Shown here piece by piece: positions 6,717 to 13,001 of a DNA stretch of 13,953 nt. This stretch comes from Campylobacterales bacterium (GTDB lineage: Bacteria; Campylobacterota; Campylobacteria; Campylobacterales; QNZT01). The DNA lies in assembly GCA_027055005.1 (NCBI GenBank), contig JALUNR010000046.1, forward strand, positions 1-13,953. Reading direction: 5' to 3'. The notes below the pieces were generated by a model, which was not told the origin of the DNA, did no database searches, and worked only from the letters and a program-made list of their open reading frames with translations. Position numbers and translations under genes: made by a program. Position 1 is the stretch's first letter; each line of letters starts with the position of its first letter.

Positions 6717-7956
6717 AAATATTTTAGTTGGAGTAACTGGAAGTATAGCTATATATAAAGCTTTAGAGCTAATAAGAGAGTTTGTAAAGAGTGGTGCAAA
6801 TGTTAGAGTTACTATGAGTGAAAGTGCTAAAAAATTTATAACTCCTTTGACTTTTGAATCTCTAACAAGAAATAGAGTTTTAGATGAAGATAGTGAAAGT
6901 TGGGCTGATGATAATAACCATATTGAGATAGGAAAATGGGCAGATGTTTTTGTAATAGCTCCAGCAACTGCAAATACGATAAATAAACTAAATCACGGTA
7001 TAGCTGATAATCTACTTTTACAAACTGTACTTGCATATAAGAAGATGATTGTTTTAGCTCCATCGGCAAATACAAATATGATAACTCATAATTCAACAAA
7101 AGCTTCACTAAAGATGCTAAAACTTTTAAACTATAAAATTGTTGAACCAGTTGAAAAACTTTTAGCTTGTGGAGATGAAGGAGTGGGGGCAATGGCAGAT
7201 GTTAAAGATATTTATTTTGCAACTGTAAGAGAAGTTTTAAAAGATGATTTTTGGCTCAATAGAAAAGTTGTTGTAAGTGGCGGGGGAACTATTGAAAAAA
7301 TAGATGATGTAAGGTATATCTCAAACTTTTCTTCAGGGAAAATGGCATCAAATCTAGCAACTTCTCTTTATCTAAAAGGGGCAGATGTTTGTTTGGTAAG
7401 TTCGAGATTTCCTATCTCAATTCCTAGTGAAGTTTATACATTGGATTATGAAGATAGTAAGGAGCTTAAAGATTATCTTACTGATTGTATAAGAGTTGCT
7501 AAAAAAGGTGTTATGACAAAGGCTACTTTGATGGATGATAGTTCGCCTGAGCTTATACAAAAGACTCCTTATCTTTTTATGGCATCAGCTGTTAGTGATT
7601 ATATAGTCAAATATCCTCAAACTGGAAAGTTAAAAAAAGATAACTTAGGTGAAGAGTGGGATTTGAAGCTAGTTAAAAATGAAGATATTTTAGCAACACT
7701 TAATAAAAATGGTATAAAAACTGTTGGTTTTAAAGCTGAAATGGATGAAAAAATAGGTGTGGAAAATGCAAAAAAAGCTCTTATTGAAAAAGAGGTCGAT
7801 GCAATATGTTTAAATTATGTAAATAAAAATGAATTTGGAAGTGATTATAATGAAATAGTTTTTATAACAAAGAGTAAGCAAATCAAACTATCTCAAAAAG
7901 ATAAATTACAAATATCTTTTGAGATATTAGCTGAGGCTAAAAAGCTTGATAAATAG
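6700..7956 (+). CDS. coaBC: Bifunctional phosphopantothenoylcysteine decarboxylase / phosphopantothenate-cysteine ligase (CoaBC, Dfp)
   Basis: Makes 4'-phosphopantetheine from 4'-phosphopantothenate and cysteine in coenzyme A biosynthesis. The N-terminal CoaC flavoprotein half (about 1-185) shows GVTGSIAIYKA (11-21), the catalytic histidine H74, the PSANTNM loop (121-127, matching PxxNxxM) and the catalytic cysteine C157 in ACGDEGVGAM. The C-terminal CoaB half (about 188-418) shows SGGGTIEKIDDVRYISNFSSGK (193-214), ASAVSDY (295-301) and the lysine-rich KLKK at 310-313. About 20 extra residues around 268-290 precede ASAVSDY compared with the E. coli enzyme as I recall it. The ATG at 6700 overlaps aroK by 17 nt; a TAAGAG abuts it, so TTG at 6703 is an alternative with better spacing. 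Essential and probably translationally coupled to its neighbours. Confidence 0.97.
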   Translation: MLLKNKNILVGVTGSIAIYKALELIREFVKSGANVRVTMSESAKKFITPLTFESLTRNRVLDEDSESWADDNNHIEIGKWADVFVIAPATANTINKLNHGIADNLLLQTVLAYKKMIVLAPSANTNMITHNSTKASLKMLKLLNYKIVEPVEKLLACGDEGVGAMADVKDIYFATVREVLKDDFWLNRKVVVSGGGTIEKIDDVRYISNFSSGKMASNLATSLYLKGADVCLVSSRFPISIPSEVYTLDYEDSKELKDYLTDCIRVAKKGVMTKATLMDDSSPELIQKTPYLFMASAVSDYIVKYPQTGKLKKDNLGEEWDLKLVKNEDILATLNKNGIKTVGFKAEMDEKIGVENAKKALIEKEVDAICLNYVNKNEFGSDYNEIVFITKSKQIKLSQKDKLQISFEILAEAKKLDK

Positions 7957-8713
7957 TATCAAGTCTATTGCTAAACTTGATACTTTGGTACAAAATGCAA
8001 AGCTTACTAGATTTAACTCCATACTTCCTATGAAAATAAATGTTTTAGATGAATTAGCAGGTGGGAAATACAAACTTTTGATTGGTTCAAAACTTTTAGA
8101 AACAAAATCAGACTTAAAATTGGATGTGGGTGAGAGTTACTGGGGGCAGATGAAAGAAGATGTTAAAACAAAAAATATTTCTTTATCAAATCTTTTAAAA
8201 CAACCTAAACTTTTAAAACATTTAAAATATATACCAAAATTTACTAGCGAAAAATTGGCTCAGATTTTAACAAAAGAAAATCCAAAATTAGAACTTAAAA
8301 CAACATTTTTAGAACATCTCTCAAAGTCAACTTCAAAAAATGAATTTATGACAACAACATCAATGATAAATGCACTTGAACAAAATGTCTTTACTTTTGT
8401 TATGACTCAAAATGGTAAAGAAGCGATATTTCAGTTCAAAAAACGAAGAGCTAAAAAGAAAAATAGTTACAAAGAAGTCGATGCAAAGATAGATTTTTAT
8501 GCAGCTTTTGAAAATTTAGGTCCAATTGAGGGTGTAGTAGAAGTAAAAGAAGATATAAAAAATTTAAGTTTATATCTATATTATGAAAATAGTGTTAAGT
8601 TTTTGCAAACGGAACTAAACAATCTTGATTTAAATGCAAAGATTTATAAAAAAGATAAGACTATCGAGCCGCTTTTTTATGTGAGCCCAAATTTACTGGA
8701 TGTTAGAGGATGA
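7946..8713 (+). CDS. Conserved protein of unknown function with a FliK-like C-terminal domain
   Basis: I do not recognise a characterised function. The 255-residue protein has no signal peptide or membrane helix. Residues about 29-70 look like a small beta-rich domain (VLDELAGGKYKLLIGSKLLE, then a DLKLDVGESYWGQM stretch). The middle (about 80-145) is lysine- and leucine-rich and helical. Residues about 147-235 run as alternating strands around ENLGPIEGVVEV (189-200) and SLYLYYEN (208-215), then a helix with amphipathic leucines. That layout resembles the Flg_hook domain at the C-terminus of the flagellar hook-length protein FliK. A basic patch KKRRAKKK lies at 165-172. The start is TTG at 7946 with TGAGG at 7932-7936, overlapping coaBC by 11 nt; the first in-frame ATG is at 8030. 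It overlaps uppS by 4 nt. The FliK link is a by-eye inference. Confidence 0.85.
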   Translation: MINSIKSIAKLDTLVQNAKLTRFNSILPMKINVLDELAGGKYKLLIGSKLLETKSDLKLDVGESYWGQMKEDVKTKNISLSNLLKQPKLLKHLKYIPKFTSEKLAQILTKENPKLELKTTFLEHLSKSTSKNEFMTTTSMINALEQNVFTFVMTQNGKEAIFQFKKRRAKKKNSYKEVDAKIDFYAAFENLGPIEGVVEVKEDIKNLSLYLYYENSVKFLQTELNNLDLNAKIYKKDKTIEPLFYVSPNLLDVRG

Positions 8714-9393
8714 ATGAGTTAAAACATATAGCTATAATTATGGATGGAAATGGAAGATGGGCGAAAAGAAAAGGTTTTTTCAAAAGAATAAAAGGGCATG
8801 AAGAGGGAGCAAAAAGAGTAAGAGAACTTACTATATTTGCATCAAATATTGGGTTAAAGTATTTAACACTTTATGCTTTTAGTACAGAAAACTGGAAACG
8901 AAGTAAAGAAGAAGTTGATTTTTTATTTTCTTTAATGGAAAGGTACTTAAAAAATGAGTTAAATCTTTTTTTAGATAATGGTGTTAGATTTGAAACTATT
9001 GGTGATATTTCTTCAATTCCTAAAAAACTTCAAGATAGAATAGCTGATATAAAAGAAAAAACCAAAGACTTTGATGGATTGACTCAAGTTTTAGCAGTAA
9101 ACTATGGAAGTAAAAATGAAATAATAAGGGCAGTTAATAAAGCAGTAGAGAGTGGTGAACAACAAGATGAAAATAGTTTTTCTAAACTTTTAGATACAGC
9201 AAATTTTGATCCAGTCGATATACTCATAAGAACAGGTGGAAATGTTAGGATAAGTAACTTTTTGCTTTGGCAGTGTGCTTATGCAGAGATGTTTTTCAGT
9301 GATACTCTATGGCCAGATTTTACGGTAAGTGAGTTTGATAAGATAGTGAAAAAGTATAAAAATATAGAGAGAAGATTTGGTGGTGTTAAGTGA
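8710..9393 (+). CDS. uppS: Undecaprenyl diphosphate synthase (cis-prenyltransferase)
   Basis: Condenses isopentenyl diphosphate onto farnesyl diphosphate to give C55 undecaprenyl diphosphate, the lipid carrier for peptidoglycan and surface glycans; it acts at the cytoplasmic membrane surface. The 227 residues are normal length. Visible motifs are IMDGNGRWAK (10-19) with catalytic D12, N14, R16 and W17, GHEEGA (29-34) with H30, FSTENW (57-62), and the diphosphate-binding DILIRTGGNVRISNF (170-184) with R174, R180 and S182, then YAE at 191-193 with the metal-binding E193. Most homologues I recall have Glu where this one has N178 (RTGGE). The ATG sits in the ATGA overlap with the preceding gene. 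It shares an operon with lptF/G, another envelope gene. Confidence 0.97.
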   Translation: MNELKHIAIIMDGNGRWAKRKGFFKRIKGHEEGAKRVRELTIFASNIGLKYLTLYAFSTENWKRSKEEVDFLFSLMERYLKNELNLFLDNGVRFETIGDISSIPKKLQDRIADIKEKTKDFDGLTQVLAVNYGSKNEIIRAVNKAVESGEQQDENSFSKLLDTANFDPVDILIRTGGNVRISNFLLWQCAYAEMFFSDTLWPDFTVSEFDKIVKKYKNIERRFGGVK

Positions 9394-10130
9394 GTTTTTA
9401 TGAGTTAGGTGTAGTTAGTCTTTTTGGACTTTTAATAGGTTCTTTTTTAAATGTTTTGATTATAAGAATACCAAAAAACGAAAGTGTAGTCTTTCCATCT
9501 TCACACTGTGTTAGTTGTGGTAAAAATCTAAAATACTATCACAATATACCACTTTTTAGCTATTTATTTTTAGGCGGTAAGTGTGCATATTGTAAGAGTA
9601 AAATCTCTATCCAGTATCCTTTAGTTGAACTATCCTCAGCTTTGCTTTTTGCACTAAGTTATATAAAGCTTCATGATATAACATTTTCTTTTATAGTAGG
9701 TGGAGTTTTTGCCTTGCTTCTTGCACTTTCATTGATAGATTTTAAGTATAAAGAAGTACCAGATAGTTTAAATCTTTTAGCTTTAACTCTTAGTTTTGTA
9801 AGTAGTTTAACTATTTTAGAAAACTTTGAAAATGCTCTTTTATTTGCTGGAGGATTTTCTTTTTTGAGATTTTATGTTTCATATTTAGTAAAAAAAGAGG
9901 CAATGGGTGAAGCTGATATTATGATAGCTGGAACTATTGGTGCAATGGTTGGAGTAAAGCTTGGACTTGTTGTTATCTTTTTATCGGCTCTTATAGCTCT
10001 TCCTGTTTTTTTAGTAGCAAATAAGAAAGATTTAGAAATACCTTTTATCCCATTTTTGGCGATTGCCCTTTTTATAGTTTATATTTTTAGTGATTTTTTT
10101 GAACATTTTTTAGTGGTACTTTATGGGTAA
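9390..10130 (+). CDS. Prepilin peptidase / N-methyltransferase (A24 family, PilD-like)
   Basis: Integral inner-membrane aspartic protease that cleaves the leader of type IV prepilins or pseudopilins and methylates the new N-terminus. The 246 residues show GLLIGSFLNVLIIRIP (13-28), the paired cysteine motifs C40/C43 and C65/C68 of the methyltransferase domain, NIPLFSYL (52-59) and YPLVEL (76-81). The likely catalytic aspartates are D117 in LIDFKYKEVPD and D176 in MGEAD; the latter is GEAD rather than the textbook GxGD. Several hydrophobic helices fill the rest. The start is GTG at 9390 within a 4-nt GTGA overlap with uppS; no strong Shine-Dalgarno is visible, so it probably depends on coupling. 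No pilin or secretion gene lies in the window. The equivalent Campylobacter gene, as I recall, has been linked to DNA uptake. Confidence 0.95.
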   Translation: MSFYELGVVSLFGLLIGSFLNVLIIRIPKNESVVFPSSHCVSCGKNLKYYHNIPLFSYLFLGGKCAYCKSKISIQYPLVELSSALLFALSYIKLHDITFSFIVGGVFALLLALSLIDFKYKEVPDSLNLLALTLSFVSSLTILENFENALLFAGGFSFLRFYVSYLVKKEAMGEADIMIAGTIGAMVGVKLGLVVIFLSALIALPVFLVANKKDLEIPFIPFLAIALFIVYIFSDFFEHFLVVLYG

Positions 10131-11139
10131 GATTTATAGTTATCTTTTAAAAGATCTTTTTGCAACAGTAGCAAGATTTTTTTTAATACTTTTTTTACTT
10201 ATTTCAGTTATATATTTTGTAAAAATATCAAATTTTACATCTGTTATGACACTAACTTTTTTAGATATTTTTCAAATATATTTTTATTATGTACCACAAA
10301 TTATTATATATACTTTTCCCATAAGTTTCTTTATAGCACTTACTTATTCACTTTTTAACTTTTCTAAAGAGGGTGAAATGTTAGTACTTTTTTCTTTGGG
10401 AAAATCTCCAAAAAAACTTTTAAATATGTATCTTATAATCTCTTTTATTATAACAGTGTTTCTTGTGATAAATTCACTTATTTTGATGCCACTTTCGGAA
10501 CAGGCTAGTAAAAATTTTCTAAAAATAAAAAAGATGGAATCAAAAATAAATGTAAAAGATAGTGAAGTAGGTCAAAAAGTAGGTAGATGGAATATTTTTA
10601 CTAAAAAGTTAAATAATTTGATTTATACTGATTTGATACTTTTTTCAAAGTCATCAAATAAAGAACAAGTTATCTTAGCAAAAAAAGCTACCTTTACATC
10701 TAAAAACAATAAAATAAATCTTATATTAGAAGATGGAAATCACTACTTGATTGATAAAAAACAGATCGTTAAAACAAGTTATAAAAAGTTAAAATTAACA
10801 AATAATTTGCATCGTGATGAGTTGTCACATAAAGATATTATTCAGTATTGGTTAGATGCAAAAACAAACTCTTATCGTTCACGATGGCTTAGTATTTATA
10901 TGTTGTTATCACTTTTCCCATTTTTAAGTGTTTTACTTGCATTTAGTATAGGTATTATAAATACAAGGATTCAAAAAAGAATTATACCTTTTTGGATAGC
11001 AAGTGTGATATTTTTATATTATGGTATGACATTTAAACTAGCTGCTTCATCACCACTTTATGGAGCTATATTTATAGTTATAGTTTTTACTCTTATATCG
11101 ATTGTCTTTGTAAAGAATCTTATATTAAAAAGGTATTGA
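10123..11139 (+). CDS. LptF/LptG-family permease of the lipopolysaccharide export ABC transporter
   Basis: Inner-membrane subunit that, with LptB and LptC, extracts LPS from the inner membrane and passes it to the periplasmic bridge. The 338 residues have the family layout: three N-terminal membrane helices (about 13-34, 56-78 and 100-124), a periplasmic beta-jellyroll region (about 125-250) rich in alternating charged and hydrophobic residues, and three C-terminal helices (about 255-279, 286-308 and 312-334). The cytoplasmic loop SKEGEMLVLFSLGKSP (81-96) is the coupling region that contacts LptB, resembling the EGE...RAxG motif of LptF/G. Whether this is LptF or LptG cannot be decided here; both exist in most Gram-negatives. 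ATG at 10123 overlaps the preceding gene by 8 nt. The stop overlaps truA by 1 nt. Confidence 0.92.
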   Translation: MGKIYSYLLKDLFATVARFFLILFLLISVIYFVKISNFTSVMTLTFLDIFQIYFYYVPQIIIYTFPISFFIALTYSLFNFSKEGEMLVLFSLGKSPKKLLNMYLIISFIITVFLVINSLILMPLSEQASKNFLKIKKMESKINVKDSEVGQKVGRWNIFTKKLNNLIYTDLILFSKSSNKEQVILAKKATFTSKNNKINLILEDGNHYLIDKKQIVKTSYKKLKLTNNLHRDELSHKDIIQYWLDAKTNSYRSRWLSIYMLLSLFPFLSVLLAFSIGIINTRIQKRIIPFWIASVIFLYYGMTFKLAASSPLYGAIFIVIVFTLISIVFVKNLILKRY

Positions 11140-11867
11140 TGCAAAACTTAAAGATAATCTTTAGTTATGATGGTAGTAGATTTAGTGGATATGCACCGCA
11201 AAAGGGCAGTGTTTTAACCGTACATAAAACTTTAAAAAATGCATTTTTGTCTTTAGGTATTGATAGAGATTTTAATGCAAGTGGAAGAACTGATAAAGGG
11301 GTTCATGCTTCTTTTCAAGTGATAAATATCATAGTTCCATCTTATTGGGAAGATTTAGTAAAGCTAAAATATGAGTTAAATAAAAAAGTAAAACCATCTA
11401 TTTTTATAAAAAATATTTCAAAAGTTGATATGAATTTTCATGCTAGATTTAGTGCAAAAAGACGAGTTTATAGATATATAGTAAAAATAGGTGATATAAA
11501 TCCTTTTCTTTCTAATTATGTTACTTTTATTGAAAGTTTAGATGAAAACTCTATAAAACAAGCTATAAAAGAGTTTGAGGGGAGTCATAACTTTGAGAGT
11601 TTTAAAAAAGCTCATGGAGGAACTTTAAACTATAAACGAGAGATTTTTAAAGCAAGGTTTTATATGTATAAAGAGTATGGAGTATTTTATTTTGAAGCAA
11701 ACGGATTTTTAAGAAGCCAAATAAGGATGATGATGTCTTTTTTGCTAAAAATAAGTGATAAAAAGTTAACTATAAAAAACTTAAAAGAACAACTTGAAAA
11801 TAAAGCTGTTTATAGTAGAACTTTAGCTAATTCTAGTGGACTTTATCTGTCGAAAGTAAAGTACTAA
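11139..11867 (+). CDS. truA: tRNA pseudouridine(38-40) synthase TruA
   Basis: Isomerises uridines 38-40 in the anticodon stem of many tRNAs. The 242 residues are normal for TruA. The catalytic aspartate is D52 in ASGRTDKGVHA (47-57). Other family motifs are YDGSRFSGYAPQ (10-21), FHARFSAKRRVYRY (100-113), GSHNFESF (148-155), FEANGFLRSQIR (185-196) and the C-terminal SSGLYLSKVKY (232-242). I start it at ATG 11139, in a TGATG overlap with the upstream stop, because AAAAAGG at 11127-11133 is five bases before it. A TTG at 11136 would add one residue and is less likely. It is the last gene of the long + strand run and is followed by a hairpin at 11880. Confidence 0.97.
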   Translation: MQNLKIIFSYDGSRFSGYAPQKGSVLTVHKTLKNAFLSLGIDRDFNASGRTDKGVHASFQVINIIVPSYWEDLVKLKYELNKKVKPSIFIKNISKVDMNFHARFSAKRRVYRYIVKIGDINPFLSNYVTFIESLDENSIKQAIKEFEGSHNFESFKKAHGGTLNYKREIFKARFYMYKEYGVFYFEANGFLRSQIRMMMSFLLKISDKKLTIKNLKEQLENKAVYSRTLANSSGLYLSKVKY

Positions 11868-11879
11868 TTGGAAACACTT

Positions 11880-11916
11880 AATTTTTGATTCTCTCCTCCT
11901 CAAAGAATCAAAAATT
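11880..11916. terminator. Perfect 13-bp hairpin between the convergent truA and HTH genes
   Basis: Arms 11880-11892 (AATTTTTGATTCT) and 11904-11916 are perfectly complementary, with an 11-nt loop at 11893-11903 that reads CTCCTCCTCAA on the + strand and TTGAGGAGGAG on the - strand. It lies 12 nt after the truA stop and between two converging genes, so a two-way transcription terminator is the simplest role. It lacks the classical T run after the stem on either strand; the T tract is inside the stem instead. The repetitive C/T-rich loop is unusual and is discussed in the findings. Confidence 0.7.
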
Positions 11917-11941
11917 TACATGGGTTAGTCTGTGATTTTAT

Positions 11942-12139
11942 TTATGAAGCTATTTTCTTTAGCTCTATTTGCTTTAGTGTATGCATAGCCATCAAATCTT
12001 CACTATCAAGATTTAATTTCTTGCATAATACACCTAGTTTTAGTATCAAAAACTCTTCAAAGTTATTTTTCTTTAAGTAACTTATAGCTGATGGAGTTTT
12101 GTTGATACTTGCTGCGATTTCTTTGTTTGAAACTTTCAT
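11942..12139 (-). CDS. Small helix-turn-helix DNA-binding protein
   Basis: Encodes 65 residues on the minus strand starting MKVSNKEIAASINKTPSAIS. Residues about 3-27 form a clear helix-turn-helix: NKEIAASIN, a turn around KTP, and the recognition helix SAISYLKKNN. The rest (EEFLILKLGVLCKKLNLDSEDLM) looks like the closing helices of a Cro/C1-like fold. I choose the ATG at 12139 because AAAAGGAAAGG (12156-12146) ends six bases before it; the upstream in-frame ATG at 12145 abuts that Shine-Dalgarno. It is probably a transcriptional regulator with no other domain. It is the only minus-strand gene in the window and converges with truA. A divergent spacer with a palindrome separates it from tlyA, which suggests autoregulation or control of tlyA. 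No toxin partner is adjacent. Family and targets are not known to me. Confidence 0.82.
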   Translation of the reverse strand: MKVSNKEIAASINKTPSAISYLKKNNFEEFLILKLGVLCKKLNLDSEDLMAMHTLKQIELKKIAS

Positions 12140-12249
12140 ATTCATCCTTTCCTTTTGTTTTGTACCTGAATAATCGCCATAAAACTATTTTCCTTTAATC
12201 TTTTTTAAAAAAATTTATAAATTTAATTATTATCAAACAAAATGAAAGG

Positions 12250-12255
12250 TAATAT
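12250..12255 (+). promoter_or_regulatory. Candidate -10 element for tlyA-ribF-cation transporter
   Basis: TAATAT (four of six matches to TATAAT) lies 41 nt before the tlyA ATG, in AT-rich sequence without a clear -35. Initiation would fall inside the adjacent palindrome, which suits repressor control. Pattern-based inference only. Confidence 0.3.
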
Positions 12256-12268
12256 GTTACTAAGTAAC
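12256..12268. promoter_or_regulatory. Candidate operator palindrome
   Basis: GTTACTAAGTAAC is a perfect inverted repeat with 6-bp arms and a single central base. It lies directly after a -10-like hexamer and in the divergent spacer next to a small HTH protein gene. The size suits a dimeric Cro-like regulator. No experimental basis; the link to the HTH protein is inferred from position. Confidence 0.4.
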
Positions 12269-12296
12269 CCAAATTAGCAAAGAGAGTAGTTTTTTT

Positions 12297-13001
12297 ATGA
12301 GATTAGATAATTATATTTTACATTGTGGTCTTACAACTAGTAGAAATAAAGCTAAAGAGCTTATCCAAAAACAAAAAGTTTTAGTTGATGGAAAACTTAT
12401 AACAAAGCCATCTTTTGAAGTTGAAGATGTTGAAATAGAGATTTTACAAGATATTGTATATGTAAGTCGTGCAGGATATAAACTAGAAGGCTTTTTAAAA
12501 GAGATAGATATAAATATCGAAGATAAAGAGTGTTTAGATATAGGAAGTAGTACAGGAGGATTTGTTCAAGTTTTATTACTTAGTGGAGCTAAAGAAATAG
12601 TCGCAGTAGATGTAGGAACTAATCAACTTCATAATAGTTTAAAGCAAGAGTCAAAAATAAAAAGTTATGAAAACAGAAATATAAAAGATTTTATTAGTGA
12701 AAAAAATTTTGATATAGTAACTTGTGATGTTTCTTTTGTTGGGATAGAGAGTATATTAAAAGATATAGATAGATTAAGTAAAAAAGATATTATCATACTT
12801 TTTAAACCTCAGTTTGAAGTTGGTAAAGATGTAAAAAGAGATAAAAATGGAGTTGTAAAAGATAAAAAAGCTATTGAGTTTGCAAAAAGAAGATTTGAAA
12901 GTGAGTGTTTTAAACTTGATTGGAGAAAAGTTATGGAAAAAGAGTCTATTTTAAAAGGGAAAGAGGGAAATGTTGAGATTTTCTACTACTTTAAAAAGTG
13001 A
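12297..13001 (+). CDS. tlyA: TlyA-type rRNA (cytidine-2'-O)-methyltransferase
   Basis: Methylates ribose 2'-O of ribosomal cytidine; TlyA proteins act on 23S C1920 and, in the longer type, also on 16S C1409. An S4 RNA-binding domain fills about 1-60 (MRLDNYIL..., then ELIQKQKVLVDGKLITKPS). An RrmJ/FtsJ-like Rossmann methyltransferase follows, with the SAM loop LDIGSSTGGFV (80-90). The catalytic set is visible as K62 (RAGYKLEGF), D144 (CDVSF), K170 (LFKPQFEVGK) and E227 (GNVEIFYY). The 234 residues fit the short type I form seen in Campylobacter, expected to modify only 23S rRNA. The ATG at 12297 follows a weak AAAGAGAG. The 3' end overlaps ribF by 32 nt. It used to be annotated as a hemolysin, which is not supported by these motifs. 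Confidence 0.95.
   Translation: MRLDNYILHCGLTTSRNKAKELIQKQKVLVDGKLITKPSFEVEDVEIEILQDIVYVSRAGYKLEGFLKEIDINIEDKECLDIGSSTGGFVQVLLLSGAKEIVAVDVGTNQLHNSLKQESKIKSYENRNIKDFISEKNFDIVTCDVSFVGIESILKDIDRLSKKDIIILFKPQFEVGKDVKRDKNGVVKDKKAIEFAKRRFESECFKLDWRKVMEKESILKGKEGNVEIFYYFKK

Larger units (their letters stand above)
12140..12296. promoter_or_regulatory. Divergent promoter region between the HTH gene and tlyA
   Basis: A very AT-rich 157-nt spacer between divergently oriented genes. It must contain the start signals of both. On the minus strand it holds the Shine-Dalgarno of the HTH gene (12146-12156) and weak -10-like sequences such as TATAAA near 12214-12219. On the plus strand it holds TAATAT at 12250-12255, the palindrome at 12256-12268, and a weak AAAGAGAG at 12279-12286 ten bases before the tlyA ATG. 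Confidence 0.6.

Noticed and set aside
6836..7192. Minus-strand open frame of 118 codons inside coaBC
   Set aside because: It overlaps the conserved CoaC domain, and its Leu/Gln/Tyr-rich translation matches no family I know. It is a shadow frame.
8188..8232. Near repeat of CTTTTAAAACA in the unknown gene
   Set aside because: It encodes Leu-Leu-Lys repeats in a lysine/leucine-rich helical part and is explained by codon bias.
12211..12224. Perfect palindrome AAATTTATAAATTT in the HTH-tlyA spacer
   Set aside because: It is made only of A and T in a very AT-rich spacer, so it carries little information. The GC-containing palindrome at 12256-12268 is a better operator candidate.
12297..13001. 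Hemolysin annotation for the tlyA product
   Set aside because: The S4 domain, SAM-binding loop and K-D-K-E catalytic set identify an rRNA 2'-O-methyltransferase; there is no secretion signal or pore-forming feature.
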